Below, one piece after another: positions 37,335 through 46,118 of a DNA stretch of 46,168 nt. A model generated the notes under the pieces. The model saw nothing but the letters and a program-made list of their open reading frames with translations. It made no database searches and was not told the origin of the DNA. The DNA is from a virus, in IMG/VR virus record IMGVR_UViG_3300042371_000665, positions 1 to 46,168 of that record. One strand, written 5' to 3'. Each line of letters opens with the position of its first letter. Positions within the stretch are counted from its first letter, which is position 1. Position numbers and translations under genes: made by a program.

Positions 37335-38705
37335 ATGGCAATATTAAGTATTCCTGGAGTTAACTTTACTCCTTCACCAAAAAAAGAAGTTACATCTTCT
37401 AACTACTTAGAAGCATCTAACTTTAACTTTACAAATCAGTATATGCCTGACTTGTACGAAAAAGAATTTCAAACTTACGGTAACCAATCTATTAAAGGTT
37501 TCTTAGAAAAACAAGGTTCAGAGTATGCTATCTCATCTGACTTAGTAAAATGGACTGAAGAAGGTCGTTTGACTAAAGTGTACAAAGCTGCAACAAGAAC
37601 TGGAAATGTATTTTCTGGAACATCTCTTGTAGCTCACTCTGTAAGAGTAAATGAAACTGTATTAATTTACAACACTGTAACTGGAGTTGAAAATATTGGT
37701 ATTGTAACTAGTGTTGCTGCTGATAACTTTACTGCTGTATCTACACTTGCTGCTGGATTTGGAGTTGGTACTACTGCTGGACAGTTGACTATCTATGTTT
37801 ATGGTTCTGAATTTAGAAAAGGAACTTTAGGACAAGAGACTTCTCTTACAACTGACCCTAACATTTTTGAGAACTCTCCTATCATCATTAAAGATGTGGA
37901 TATTGTAAATGGTTCTGACATGACTCAAATCGGTTGGATTGAAGTTGCCCCTGAATATGGTGGTGGTTATTTATGGTACTTGAAAGATAGAGCTAAAACT
38001 CGTCAACGTTTTGATGATATGCTTGAAATGGCTCTTATCGAGGGTAAAAACTACGAAGCTGCATCTGGTGCTAAAACAGCAGGTTACAAAGGTACTGAAG
38101 GTTTCTTTGAAGCAGTATCTAAAGGAAATATCTTTGAAGGTGTTATCTCTGACATCGAAACTGATTACGAAAGTGTTATCAACAGACTTGACGCTCAAGG
38201 AGCTATTGCTGAAAACTTAATGTTTGCTAAGAGAAATCAAGACCTTGCATTTGACAAAGGTATGGCTGCATTAAACGCAACTTACGCTGGTGGTGCTAAC
38301 TACGGTATCTTTGAAAATGACGTTCAAAAAGCTATTGCTTTGTCTTTCAAATCTATTATGTGGGGTGGTTATACTTTCCATAAAACAGCTTGGAAATACT
38401 TAAATGACCCAACTAAACGTGGAGCTATTACAGGTTTATCTGCAATCAATGGTGTTATTTGTCCTGCTGGTTCTATGTCAGTTTACGATAATATCTTAGG
38501 AGCTAACACTACACTTCCTTTTATGCACATTAAATATCGTTCTAACTCAGGTGAGGATAGACGTTACAAAGCATGGGTTGTCGGTGGAGCAGGTGGAGCT
38601 ACAACTTCATCTCTTGATGCTAATGAGTTACACTTGTTATCAGAAAGATGTCTTACTGTAATGGGTCGTGCTAATTTCGTATTGTTGAAATCTGCTGCTG
38701 TATAG
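37335..38705 (+). CDS. Major capsid protein, crAss-like
   Basis: A 456-residue HK97-fold capsid protein. It opens MAILSIPGVNFTPSPKKE, then NFTNQYMPDLYEKEFQTYGN. An inserted beta domain follows at about residues 88-160 (AHSVRVNETVLIYNTVTGVE). The core has IEVAPEYGGGYLWYLKDRAK, and the end has GAITGLSAINGVICPAGSMS. Its codon use is visibly richer in C-ending codons than neighbouring genes, as expected for the most abundant protein. It has a dedicated terminator and follows the scaffold gene by 25 bases. Confidence 0.92.
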   Translation: MAILSIPGVNFTPSPKKEVTSSNYLEASNFNFTNQYMPDLYEKEFQTYGNQSIKGFLEKQGSEYAISSDLVKWTEEGRLTKVYKAATRTGNVFSGTSLVAHSVRVNETVLIYNTVTGVENIGIVTSVAADNFTAVSTLAAGFGVGTTAGQLTIYVYGSEFRKGTLGQETSLTTDPNIFENSPIIIKDVDIVNGSDMTQIGWIEVAPEYGGGYLWYLKDRAKTRQRFDDMLEMALIEGKNYEAASGAKTAGYKGTEGFFEAVSKGNIFEGVISDIETDYESVINRLDAQGAIAENLMFAKRNQDLAFDKGMAALNATYAGGANYGIFENDVQKAIALSFKSIMWGGYTFHKTAWKYLNDPTKRGAITGLSAINGVICPAGSMSVYDNILGANTTLPFMHIKYRSNSGEDRRYKAWVVGGAGGATTSSLDANELHLLSERCLTVMGRANFVLLKSAAV

Positions 38706-38730
38706 TAATAATATTTTTTGAATAAAGTCA

Positions 38731-38752
38731 AAGGGGAGTTAACGCTCCTCTT
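38731..38752 (+). terminator. Intrinsic terminator after major capsid gene
   Basis: An 8-bp stem (AAGGGGAG with CTCCTCTT, one G-T pair) and a 6-nt loop, followed by TTTC. It isolates the capsid transcript from the next unit. Confidence 0.8.
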
Positions 38753-38772
38753 TTTCTATATAACATAATTTG

Positions 38773-38780
38773 TATCTTTG
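38773..38780 (+). promoter_or_regulatory. -7 box (TATCTTTG)
   Basis: TATCTTTGCAAATAA lies 37 bases before the ATG at 38818 and about 20 bases after the capsid terminator. Confidence 0.6.
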
Positions 38781-38817
38781 CAAATAAATTAAATAATTAA
38801 TTAAAATTAAATTAAAA

Positions 38818-39561
38818 ATGGCAGTAAAAAAAGTTGCAATTGTAGAAGAAGTTAAAAACAAAGTCTACATGCTAAAAGATGGTTTAAGACCATTAACGTA
38901 CACCTTGTCTAATCGTCACAAGGCAGATTTACCCTTACAGTATTTTGACAAAAAGGCAAATACTTTAAAACCAATGAGGTATGCTACAAATCAAGAGAGT
39001 ATATTTATTCCAGAACAAACAGGAGATGTTACATTAGGTAATATTGTATTTGAAGCTGGAGTATTAGTAGTGCCACATGATAATCCTACATTACAAAGAT
39101 TCTTAGATTTACACCCTCGTAACGGTTCTTTATTTGAAGAGATGAATCCAGAGAAAGATGCTCAAGAGGAATTAGAGATTTTAGACCTTGAATTTGAAGC
39201 AGCTAAAATTGTAAGAGAATTAAAACCATCTGAATTAGAGAATATTGCATTATCTATTTACGGAAGTGCTGCTATGGGTATGTCTACATCAGAGTTAAAG
39301 AGAGATTTAAGGATTTACGCTAGAGATTATCCTGAAACGTTTTTAAAGTTAGCTAGTAACGACCAAATTATGTTAAGAGGGTATGCTATTAAAGCTGTAG
39401 CTGAAGATATTTTAAGGCTTGATAATGGTAGATTCTTTAATGGTAAAGACTTAGTGTTGACTGTTCCTTTTGGAGATGATGAGTATGATACTTTAGCAAG
39501 ATACTTTAAAGGTAAAGAAGGGCAATTGTTATTAGAGTTTATACAGGCTAAAATAGATTAG
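38818..39561 (+). CDS. Minor virion/head-associated protein
   Basis: A 247-residue protein. The phrase YTLSNRHKADLPLQYFDKKA, followed by NTLKPMRYATNQESIF, resembles a capsid-associated phage protein of unknown role I recall from other phages. Next come HDNPTLQRFLDLHPRNGSLF and a helical region (AAKIVRELKPSELENIALSI) that ends in KEGQLLLEFIQAKID. The C-terminal half is helix-rich. It is a separate unit between two terminators, so its dose is set independently of the capsid. Confidence 0.7.
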   Translation: MAVKKVAIVEEVKNKVYMLKDGLRPLTYTLSNRHKADLPLQYFDKKANTLKPMRYATNQESIFIPEQTGDVTLGNIVFEAGVLVVPHDNPTLQRFLDLHPRNGSLFEEMNPEKDAQEELEILDLEFEAAKIVRELKPSELENIALSIYGSAAMGMSTSELKRDLRIYARDYPETFLKLASNDQIMLRGYAIKAVAEDILRLDNGRFFNGKDLVLTVPFGDDEYDTLARYFKGKEGQLLLEFIQAKID

Positions 39562-39607
39562 AGGAAAAATCCCCTTATCATTCATAGCTTTGATAGTGGG
39601 TAAATAT

Positions 39608-39639
39608 AATAGGTTGGTATTTAATTATATCAACCTATT
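39608..39639 (+). terminator. Strong intrinsic terminator
   Basis: A 9-bp perfect stem (AATAGGTTG with CAACCTATT), extended inwards by weaker pairs, followed by six T residues. A second, imperfect inverted repeat precedes it (CCCCTTATCA with TGATAGTGGG, about 39570-39600) and may form an additional hairpin. Confidence 0.85.
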
Positions 39640-39671
39640 TTTTTATATAAAATATCATTTTTTTAATTTCG

Positions 39672-39679
39672 TATCTTTG
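39672..39679 (+). promoter_or_regulatory. -7 box (TATCTTTG)
   Basis: TATCTTTGCAAGAATT lies 28 bases before the ATG at 39708 and about 30 bases after the preceding terminator. It likely starts the neck/tail transcript. Confidence 0.65.
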
Positions 39680-39707
39680 CAAGAATTAAACTTTTACAAA
39701 GGTAAAG

Positions 39708-40397
39708 ATGATAGATAAGGTTAGAAGTACTGTTCTCAATATAATGAGTAAAGACGGTAGAGGGTATTTAACTCCATTAGAGTTTAATTCTTTTGCTGAA
39801 TTAGCTCAACGCTCTGTATTTGAAGATGATTTCTTCTCGTACAATAGGTTAATATTAAAACAAGTTAATAGACTTACTGGAGGTGAGTTTGCTGACTTGC
39901 CTAAGAATTTAAGAGAGAGGATAGATAGATTTGCACAATACGCACCATTAACTAAAGTAAGTGGTGTTTGGAGCTATACAACAAATGACGTACATAGAGT
40001 TGAGGGATTAATGTACAACACAACTGATATAGAGGAGGTTTCTAAGTTAGATATAAATAAATTAAATAACACATCATTAGTTTCAAGTTCAATATCATAT
40101 CCTGTTTATACAAGAGTAGGTAGTGATTTTAGAATATTTCCTGATACAATAGTGAATAATGTACAAATGTATTATTTAAGAATACCTAAAACACCTAAAT
40201 GGACTTATGTAACTATTGGAGGTAATCCTATATTCAATCCTAGTGCAAACGATTACGAAGACTTTGATATGCATGAGAGCTGTTTTGAGGCTCTTACAGC
40301 AAAGATTTTATCTTACGCAGGTATGTCTATCAACTCACAAGAAATAACTCAATACGTGGCTCAACAAGAACAATTAGATAATCAGAAAAAATCATAA
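39708..40397 (+). CDS. Head-tail connector/ring protein
   Basis: A 229-residue protein, helical at both ends with a beta-rich middle (KVSGVWSYTTNDVHRVEGLM, then YPVYTRVGSDFRIFPDTIVN). The pattern and position before a second ring protein and the nozzle match crAss-like neck proteins that form rings under the portal. The C-terminus is Gln-rich (ITQYVAQQEQLDNQ). Assignment to a particular ring position is inference. Confidence 0.7.
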   Translation: MIDKVRSTVLNIMSKDGRGYLTPLEFNSFAELAQRSVFEDDFFSYNRLILKQVNRLTGGEFADLPKNLRERIDRFAQYAPLTKVSGVWSYTTNDVHRVEGLMYNTTDIEEVSKLDINKLNNTSLVSSSISYPVYTRVGSDFRIFPDTIVNNVQMYYLRIPKTPKWTYVTIGGNPIFNPSANDYEDFDMHESCFEALTAKILSYAGMSINSQEITQYVAQQEQLDNQKKS

Positions 40398-40400
40398 AAA

Positions 40401-41324
40401 ATGAGTAATATAGTTAAGTTACCACCAATAGATTACTATGAAGACCCTAATGAGAACTGGGGAGGTTATCAATACGTTACAATTAAGGATGTGGTAAATA
40501 GATTTATGCTTACTTATGTAGGTGATGATAGGATATTACCTAGTTCTACAAAAAGGTATCAAGTAATATACCACGCTAAGAGAGCTTTGCAAGAGTTAAA
40601 CTACGATGTATTAAGAGAGATTAAAGCAATGGAGTTGGAGCTTGGAGATAGTTTACAATTAATACTACCAAGTGATTATGTAAATTATGTTAGAATATCT
40701 TATGTAGACCAAAACGGTAGGTTTCACCCGATATTAGAGAATAGAGATACTACAATTATTACTGCTCCTTATTTGCAGGATAATAAGTTTAAAATATTAT
40801 TTGACCAGGATGGTTACCCATTAGAGGGAGATAGTATGACTTTTATTAACGCTCAAGGTACAGATTTAGGAAATGTAAATCAATATGATGCTTGTGGCGG
40901 AGATTGTGGAGATTCAAGTTGTTTAAGTTCACAATGTGGAGGTCCTAACTATGGTGGTGCTAATTATGGACTTGATGCTTCAAGAGCTAATAAGAATGGT
41001 ACTTTTAATATAGATAAAAAATTAGGGGTTATACAATTTAGTTCAGACCTTAAATATAGAATTATTGTATTAGAGTATATATCTGATGGTTTAGAGAGTG
41101 GTGATGAAAGTGAAATTGAAGTTCATAAAATGGCAGAGGCTTGTTTAATTAATTATATAGCTTGGCAAATGCTACACACTAAATACAACATACAAGAATA
41201 TATTGTAAACAGGTTTAGAAAAGAATACTTTACACAATTAAACAATACCAAGATTAGAATGGCAGACTTAAAAGGTGAGAAGATAATGCAGTTGTTGAAA
41301 GGTAGAAGAACGTGGTTAGGATAA
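40401..41324 (+). CDS. Ring/tail-tube protein with Cys-rich insert
   Basis: A 307-residue protein preceding the nozzle gene, the position of the crAss-like ring protein. The N-terminal helical domain contains YHAKRALQELNYDVLREIKA, followed by a beta domain (ELGDSLQLILPSDYVNYVRI). At about residues 163-180 is an unusual insert, DACGGDCGDSSCLSSQCGG, with four Cys (spacing 3, 4, 4) followed by GPNYGGANYG. The insert could bind metal or form disulphides. The C-terminus is helical and basic. Confidence 0.75.
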   Translation: MSNIVKLPPIDYYEDPNENWGGYQYVTIKDVVNRFMLTYVGDDRILPSSTKRYQVIYHAKRALQELNYDVLREIKAMELELGDSLQLILPSDYVNYVRISYVDQNGRFHPILENRDTTIITAPYLQDNKFKILFDQDGYPLEGDSMTFINAQGTDLGNVNQYDACGGDCGDSSCLSSQCGGPNYGGANYGLDASRANKNGTFNIDKKLGVIQFSSDLKYRIIVLEYISDGLESGDESEIEVHKMAEACLINYIAWQMLHTKYNIQEYIVNRFRKEYFTQLNNTKIRMADLKGEKIMQLLKGRRTWLG

Positions 41325-41342
41325 TTAAAGTAAAAATTAAAA

Positions 41343-44300
41343 ATGACTAAAATATCAAATAATTTTATAATAGGTTCTGTTAATAAAGATTTAGATGAAA
41401 GGCTTGTTCCTGTAGGTCAATTGACTGATGCTGTAAATATATCTATATTAACATCTGATGAAGGACAAAAAGGAGTGGCTAAAAATGCTTTAGGGAACGT
41501 TAAGAAAAGTAATTACCTATCACAGTTTGGTATTTTAAATGCAACTACTATTGGTAAAGCTACCTCTGCTTCTAAATACCTTTTATATAATTTTGTTTGT
41601 GGTAGTAATTACGATGCTATTATAGAGTACAATTCATTAACTAATACCTCTGAAATAGTTGTTAAATCTACATCTGTAACAGGTTCTTTAAACTTTAGTA
41701 AGAGTCATAGAGTTAAAGGGGCGGATGTTATTGTGATGGGTGAAGACGGTGGTGATTTATTAGCTTTTACAGACGGATATAATCCTCCTAGAATAATAAA
41801 TATACAAAGGTGTAAATCAAATAATACTTTAGATTACTTTACAAAGTTAGAGTTAAGCGTAATTAAACCACCTCCAAGTATTGATATTGAGACTGAATTA
41901 AAATCAATATCTACACAGGACAGTTCTAATTTTATTAGAGATAAGTTTATTTCATTTGCTTATAGATATAAGTATAATGATGGTTATTATTCTGCAATAT
42001 CAAGTTGGACAGAATACTGTTTTTTACCTAAGTCGTTTGATGTTAATTATTTTACATTAGAGAATGACGGAATGGAGAACACATATAATGCTGTTACCTT
42101 ATCATTTAACACTGGAGAAAGAGATGTTATATCTATTGACTTAATATTTAGAGAAAGCGGAACGACTAATGTATATGTAATTGATAGCTTTGTAAAAGAA
42201 GATGAAGGCTGGGATAATAATACAACTCAAGATTTTACATTTGTTCAGAATAAAATATATAAAATATTACCTGAAGCACAATACTTTAGAAATTTTGATA
42301 ATGTTCCTTTAATAGCAAATGCTCAAACAGTAATAGGAAGTAGATTACTATATGGTAATTTTACTGAGGGTAGAGATTTAGGAGTTGTTTTAGATTATAA
42401 TGTTGAACTTGTAGGAGGTCAAACATCTACTGAATCAGCAGCAGATTATACCATTGAAGATTATGTGTTATCAAGCACAAAATCAAATATAGTTGATTTT
42501 AGTGATGCAGGAAATAGTCCTATTGGAAGTACTGATTATTTAAATAGAAGCACAAATATATTTACATTGCCTCCAAGTAATCAAATGGCTTTTTTATTAA
42601 AACCTTTTACAATTTTTGATGATTCATCATATACGGTAAGATTAGTAAATGCAGATACTGGAGTTACTATACAAGAACAAGGTCCTGGAGTTGGAATACC
42701 TCAAGTAGACGGAGGCGGATATGGACTCTATGTTTACAGTCATTCAGATACAAAAAATGTAGCTATTTATGTAACTAGTAATTCGGGTACAGAATATTCT
42801 TTTGACCTTGAAATGAAACAAGTTGATGATTATGGAGACATTACATATAGAATGTATTATAATGTTAGAAAGCAATTTTCATTAACTAAATCTCCAGGTT
42901 ATTTATATGATAATAATGGAAATGTAATTAAAGACGGTAGCTTAAAGATAGATTTTTCAGGTTTTAATTTTACAGATGGACTATCATTATTGTTTAATTT
43001 TAATTTAACATCTTATTATACTTTTAGTTCTGATTTACCTACACAATCATACTCATTTGTTATTCCAAAATTGTATTCAAGTTTATCTGACTTTTACACC
43101 AACTCAGGTATTAAAGAAGTTATAGAAAATGTAACTAATGGATGGAGTTATTCCTTTAAACAGGCTGCCTTAACGTCTGATGGAACTTTAGTAGATTTTA
43201 CAGGTTTTACTACAAGTATTGATGGAAACTTTATGATAATTAATTTACCTTATCAATCTCTTGACGTAGATGATGGAGGAGTAGACGAGTTAAAATACGA
43301 GTTTTTTAAAATTAATTCAAATGGTTTTGATTTATTATCTTCTACAGACGGATTCTTTAAGAGTTTACACAGTAATAGAGACTATGAAGTAGCAATGATT
43401 TATATGGATGCAGAGGGTAGAAAAACCACTGCTTTAGTTGACTCTTCAAATGCTATAAATGTTCCTGCAAGTCGTTCTGATTATATAAATTTATTGCAAG
43501 TTACTACAATTCACAATCCTCCTGTTTGGGCTGATAGATATAAATTTGCTATTAAACAAGTAAAGAAAGATTATGAGACAATATATGCAAACTCCGTATT
43601 TGAAGACGATAATAATTTAGGATATAGATGGTTAAAATTAGAGGGGCAAAACATAAACAAAGTTAAAACAGGAGATGAATTAATAGTTAAATCTGATGAT
43701 GACGGACCTCTTGAAGATATTAGGACTATTGTAGCTATTGAAGTTAAAGAACAAATAGCTAATTTTATACCTACAGCACCAGCAGGTCTTTATTTAAAGA
43801 TACAGCCAAAAGGAGTAAGTATTAATGAAGGAGAACCTATTGTAGTTTTAGATTCTACAAAGGCACATAATCCTATGTCTGTGTATTTAGATGCTTCAGT
43901 TTTTGATGGTAAAATAACACCTGGCTCAAGGATAAAGATTTATGTTTATTCTGACGAACATAGTAATGGGAACGCTTGGTCTTATGATAAACCTTATTTT
44001 ATATCTAACGCTAATTACGACACTTTAAAAGATTGGTATGAATCTGTATTTCCAGATGCTTGGGGTGATTTTGATGACCAACATATTAATGTTTATTGGG
44101 AAAATGGTAATAATACGTTAAGGATTCAATCAAAAGAAGGAGGGTATAGTGGAAGTGGTACTAGATATTTAACAGCGTCAGTAACTTTTTTACCTGCTGC
44201 ATCTGTTATACTAGAGACCGTTCCTCAAGAAAATACAAATGCTCTTTATTACGAAACACCAAAAACATATAAAATTGTAGGTGGAGAACACAATTCAGGT

Positions 44301-45689
44301 GGTGTAGATAATAATGTACATAGACTAAGAGATGCTTGGAATTGTTTCTGTTGGGGTAATGGAGCAGAGAGTTATAAAATTAAAGATAATTTTAATGCTA
44401 AAAAGCTAATAATAGACTTTAATCCCACCGCAGTATCAGAGGATAAGTATAGACAAATAAATAGGTTTGCTGATTTAACATATAGTGAAGTATTACAAGA
44501 GAGTACAAATGTAAATAGACTAAACGAATTTAACTTATACTTAGCTAATTACAAAGATGATATGCAAAAATCATTTGGTAAGATTGTAACTATAAAGGGG
44601 TTTGATACTAACGTAGATGTATTGCAAGAAGATAAATACTCTGTTGTTTATTACGGTAAAGATTTATTATTTAATGCAGATGGTAGTACTAACTTACAGA
44701 AAATACCTGAAGTATTAGGTCAACAAAAAGCATTAGACGGAGAATTTGGTAATCAACATTCAGACGCATTTGATTTTTATGGATATAATAGATACTTCCC
44801 TGATTTAAAAAGGGGTACTATAATGGCTAAATACAACAATGGTTTAGTACCAATAGCTAATTACGGAATGAATTATTACTTTACAAGATTGTTTAGAGAC
44901 AATACCATTAATAATATTATAGGTGCTTACGACCAACACTTAAATACTTATATCATTAATATTAAATACAATGGAAATCAGTTTGTAACTTGGTTTTTTG
45001 CTGATGAGAGTAATGGTTGGGTAACAAGTCAAACATTTAACCCTGAAGATATGGTTAGACTTAATGGAGAGTTTTACTCTTTTTATCAAGGTGAAGTTTA
45101 CAGACATAATGACACCTCGAATTACAACACTTTTTATGGAGAGGAATACCCATCTTCTTTATCATTTAATATGAATATAGAGCCTGGAACTCGTAAAGTA
45201 TTCAGGACTTTATCTACAGAGGGTACAGATAAATGGGATGCTGTATGTGTTACTGAACTACAAAAAGGAGGTATAAGTAAAAATGACTTTCAAGATAAAG
45301 AAGGGGTTAAGTATGGTTATATAAGAGGAGAGAGTAATGCAATTGATACAGCAACACCATCAGTACAAGGAGTAGGGGTTGTAGCATCTATTAGTGGTAA
45401 CAATGTAATTACAAATCACTCTATACCAAGTTTAATTAGTGTCGGAGATAAAGTATATAATTCTAATCAAGTATTAATTGGAACTATAACTAACATATTA
45501 AGCAATGGAATTACATTAAATACTGTAACAGGTTTAAATGTAAATGACTTTATATTTGCAGCTAAAGGGCAAGAAGTTGAAACATCTGGTTTATTAGGGT
45601 ACTATATGAATGTAACTTTGTCTTTAAGTAAAAATACAAGAACAGAATTGTATCAAGTTAATTCAGAGGTATCAAAATCTTTTATGTAA
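41343..45689 (+). CDS. Tail nozzle/muzzle (stabilization) protein
   Basis: A 1448-residue protein, the largest in the window. It opens ISNNFIIGSVNKDLDERLVP, then GQLTDAVNISILTSDEGQKG and KNALGNVK, the typical start of crAss-like tail stabilization (muzzle) proteins. The rest is beta-rich with many short domains, including DIETELKSISTQDSSN, SWTEYCFLPKSFDVNYF and FPDLKRGTIMAKYNNGLVPI. These proteins form the tip of the short tail through which cargo and DNA leave. It follows the ring protein by 18 bases. A small domain near the end (NNVITNHSIPSLISVGDKVY) looks like an insertion. Confidence 0.88.
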   Translation: MTKISNNFIIGSVNKDLDERLVPVGQLTDAVNISILTSDEGQKGVAKNALGNVKKSNYLSQFGILNATTIGKATSASKYLLYNFVCGSNYDAIIEYNSLTNTSEIVVKSTSVTGSLNFSKSHRVKGADVIVMGEDGGDLLAFTDGYNPPRIINIQRCKSNNTLDYFTKLELSVIKPPPSIDIETELKSISTQDSSNFIRDKFISFAYRYKYNDGYYSAISSWTEYCFLPKSFDVNYFTLENDGMENTYNAVTLSFNTGERDVISIDLIFRESGTTNVYVIDSFVKEDEGWDNNTTQDFTFVQNKIYKILPEAQYFRNFDNVPLIANAQTVIGSRLLYGNFTEGRDLGVVLDYNVELVGGQTSTESAADYTIEDYVLSSTKSNIVDFSDAGNSPIGSTDYLNRSTNIFTLPPSNQMAFLLKPFTIFDDSSYTVRLVNADTGVTIQEQGPGVGIPQVDGGGYGLYVYSHSDTKNVAIYVTSNSGTEYSFDLEMKQVDDYGDITYRMYYNVRKQFSLTKSPGYLYDNNGNVIKDGSLKIDFSGFNFTDGLSLLFNFNLTSYYTFSSDLPTQSYSFVIPKLYSSLSDFYTNSGIKEVIENVTNGWSYSFKQAALTSDGTLVDFTGFTTSIDGNFMIINLPYQSLDVDDGGVDELKYEFFKINSNGFDLLSSTDGFFKSLHSNRDYEVAMIYMDAEGRKTTALVDSSNAINVPASRSDYINLLQVTTIHNPPVWADRYKFAIKQVKKDYETIYANSVFEDDNNLGYRWLKLEGQNINKVKTGDELIVKSDDDGPLEDIRTIVAIEVKEQIANFIPTAPAGLYLKIQPKGVSINEGEPIVVLDSTKAHNPMSVYLDASVFDGKITPGSRIKIYVYSDEHSNGNAWSYDKPYFISNANYDTLKDWYESVFPDAWGDFDDQHINVYWENGNNTLRIQSKEGGYSGSGTRYLTASVTFLPAASVILETVPQENTNALYYETPKTYKIVGGEHNSGGVDNNVHRLRDAWNCFCWGNGAESYKIKDNFNAKKLIIDFNPTAVSEDKYRQINRFADLTYSEVLQESTNVNRLNEFNLYLANYKDDMQKSFGKIVTIKGFDTNVDVLQEDKYSVVYYGKDLLFNADGSTNLQKIPEVLGQQKALDGEFGNQHSDAFDFYGYNRYFPDLKRGTIMAKYNNGLVPIANYGMNYYFTRLFRDNTINNIIGAYDQHLNTYIINIKYNGNQFVTWFFADESNGWVTSQTFNPEDMVRLNGEFYSFYQGEVYRHNDTSNYNTFYGEEYPSSLSFNMNIEPGTRKVFRTLSTEGTDKWDAVCVTELQKGGISKNDFQDKEGVKYGYIRGESNAIDTATPSVQGVGVVASISGNNVITNHSIPSLISVGDKVYNSNQVLIGTITNILSNGITLNTVTGLNVNDFIFAAKGQEVETSGLLGYYMNVTLSLSKNTRTELYQVNSEVSKSFM

Positions 45690-45696
45690 AATAACT

Positions 45697-45704
45697 TATC
45701 TTTG
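45697..45704 (+). promoter_or_regulatory. -7 box (TATCTTTG), leaderless geometry
   Basis: TATCTTTGCTACT ends five bases before the ATG at 45710, so a transcript starting at the usual distance would begin at or next to the AUG. The box starts seven bases after the nozzle stop. Confidence 0.6.
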
Positions 45705-45709
45705 CTACT

Positions 45710-46114
45710 ATGAAAAGTAGATGGTTAACAACTAACGATTATAGTACACTTGTAGATTGGTGGAAGTTTTGGAGATTCTTTCCTCCTACGCAAGAGGTAT
45801 TACCTGAAAATGGTACTTGCGGTATAATGATTACAGATGATAGTGATAATGAAATATGTGCAGGTTTCTTATACTTTACAAATAGTCCTATTGCTTGGAT
45901 AGAGTTTATAGTTAGTAATTATAATGTTAAAGATAAAAACGTAAGAAATCAGGCGTTATTATTATTAATAGATGAGTTAAGTAGTATAGCAAAAGATAAT
46001 GGAAGAAACGTAATATATTCATCTTTAAAGAATGAGAATTTAATGAATAAATACCTTGAAAGTGGTTTTATAAAAGGGGGAGTTAACGCAACAGAAATGA
46101 TAAAGAAATTATAA
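45710..46114 (+). CDS. GNAT-fold protein of the tail region
   Basis: A 134-residue protein. DYSTLVDWWKFWRFFPPTQE, then CGIMITDDSDNEICAGFLYF, SPIAWIEFIVSNY and KNENLMNKYLESGF match a GNAT acetyltransferase-like protein that many podoviruses carry beside their tail genes. The acetyl-CoA loop is weak, so it may be structural rather than catalytic. It begins almost at its promoter box. Another structural gene follows. Confidence 0.8.
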   Translation: MKSRWLTTNDYSTLVDWWKFWRFFPPTQEVLPENGTCGIMITDDSDNEICAGFLYFTNSPIAWIEFIVSNYNVKDKNVRNQALLLLIDELSSIAKDNGRNVIYSSLKNENLMNKYLESGFIKGGVNATEMIKKL

Positions 46115-46118
46115 GTAT

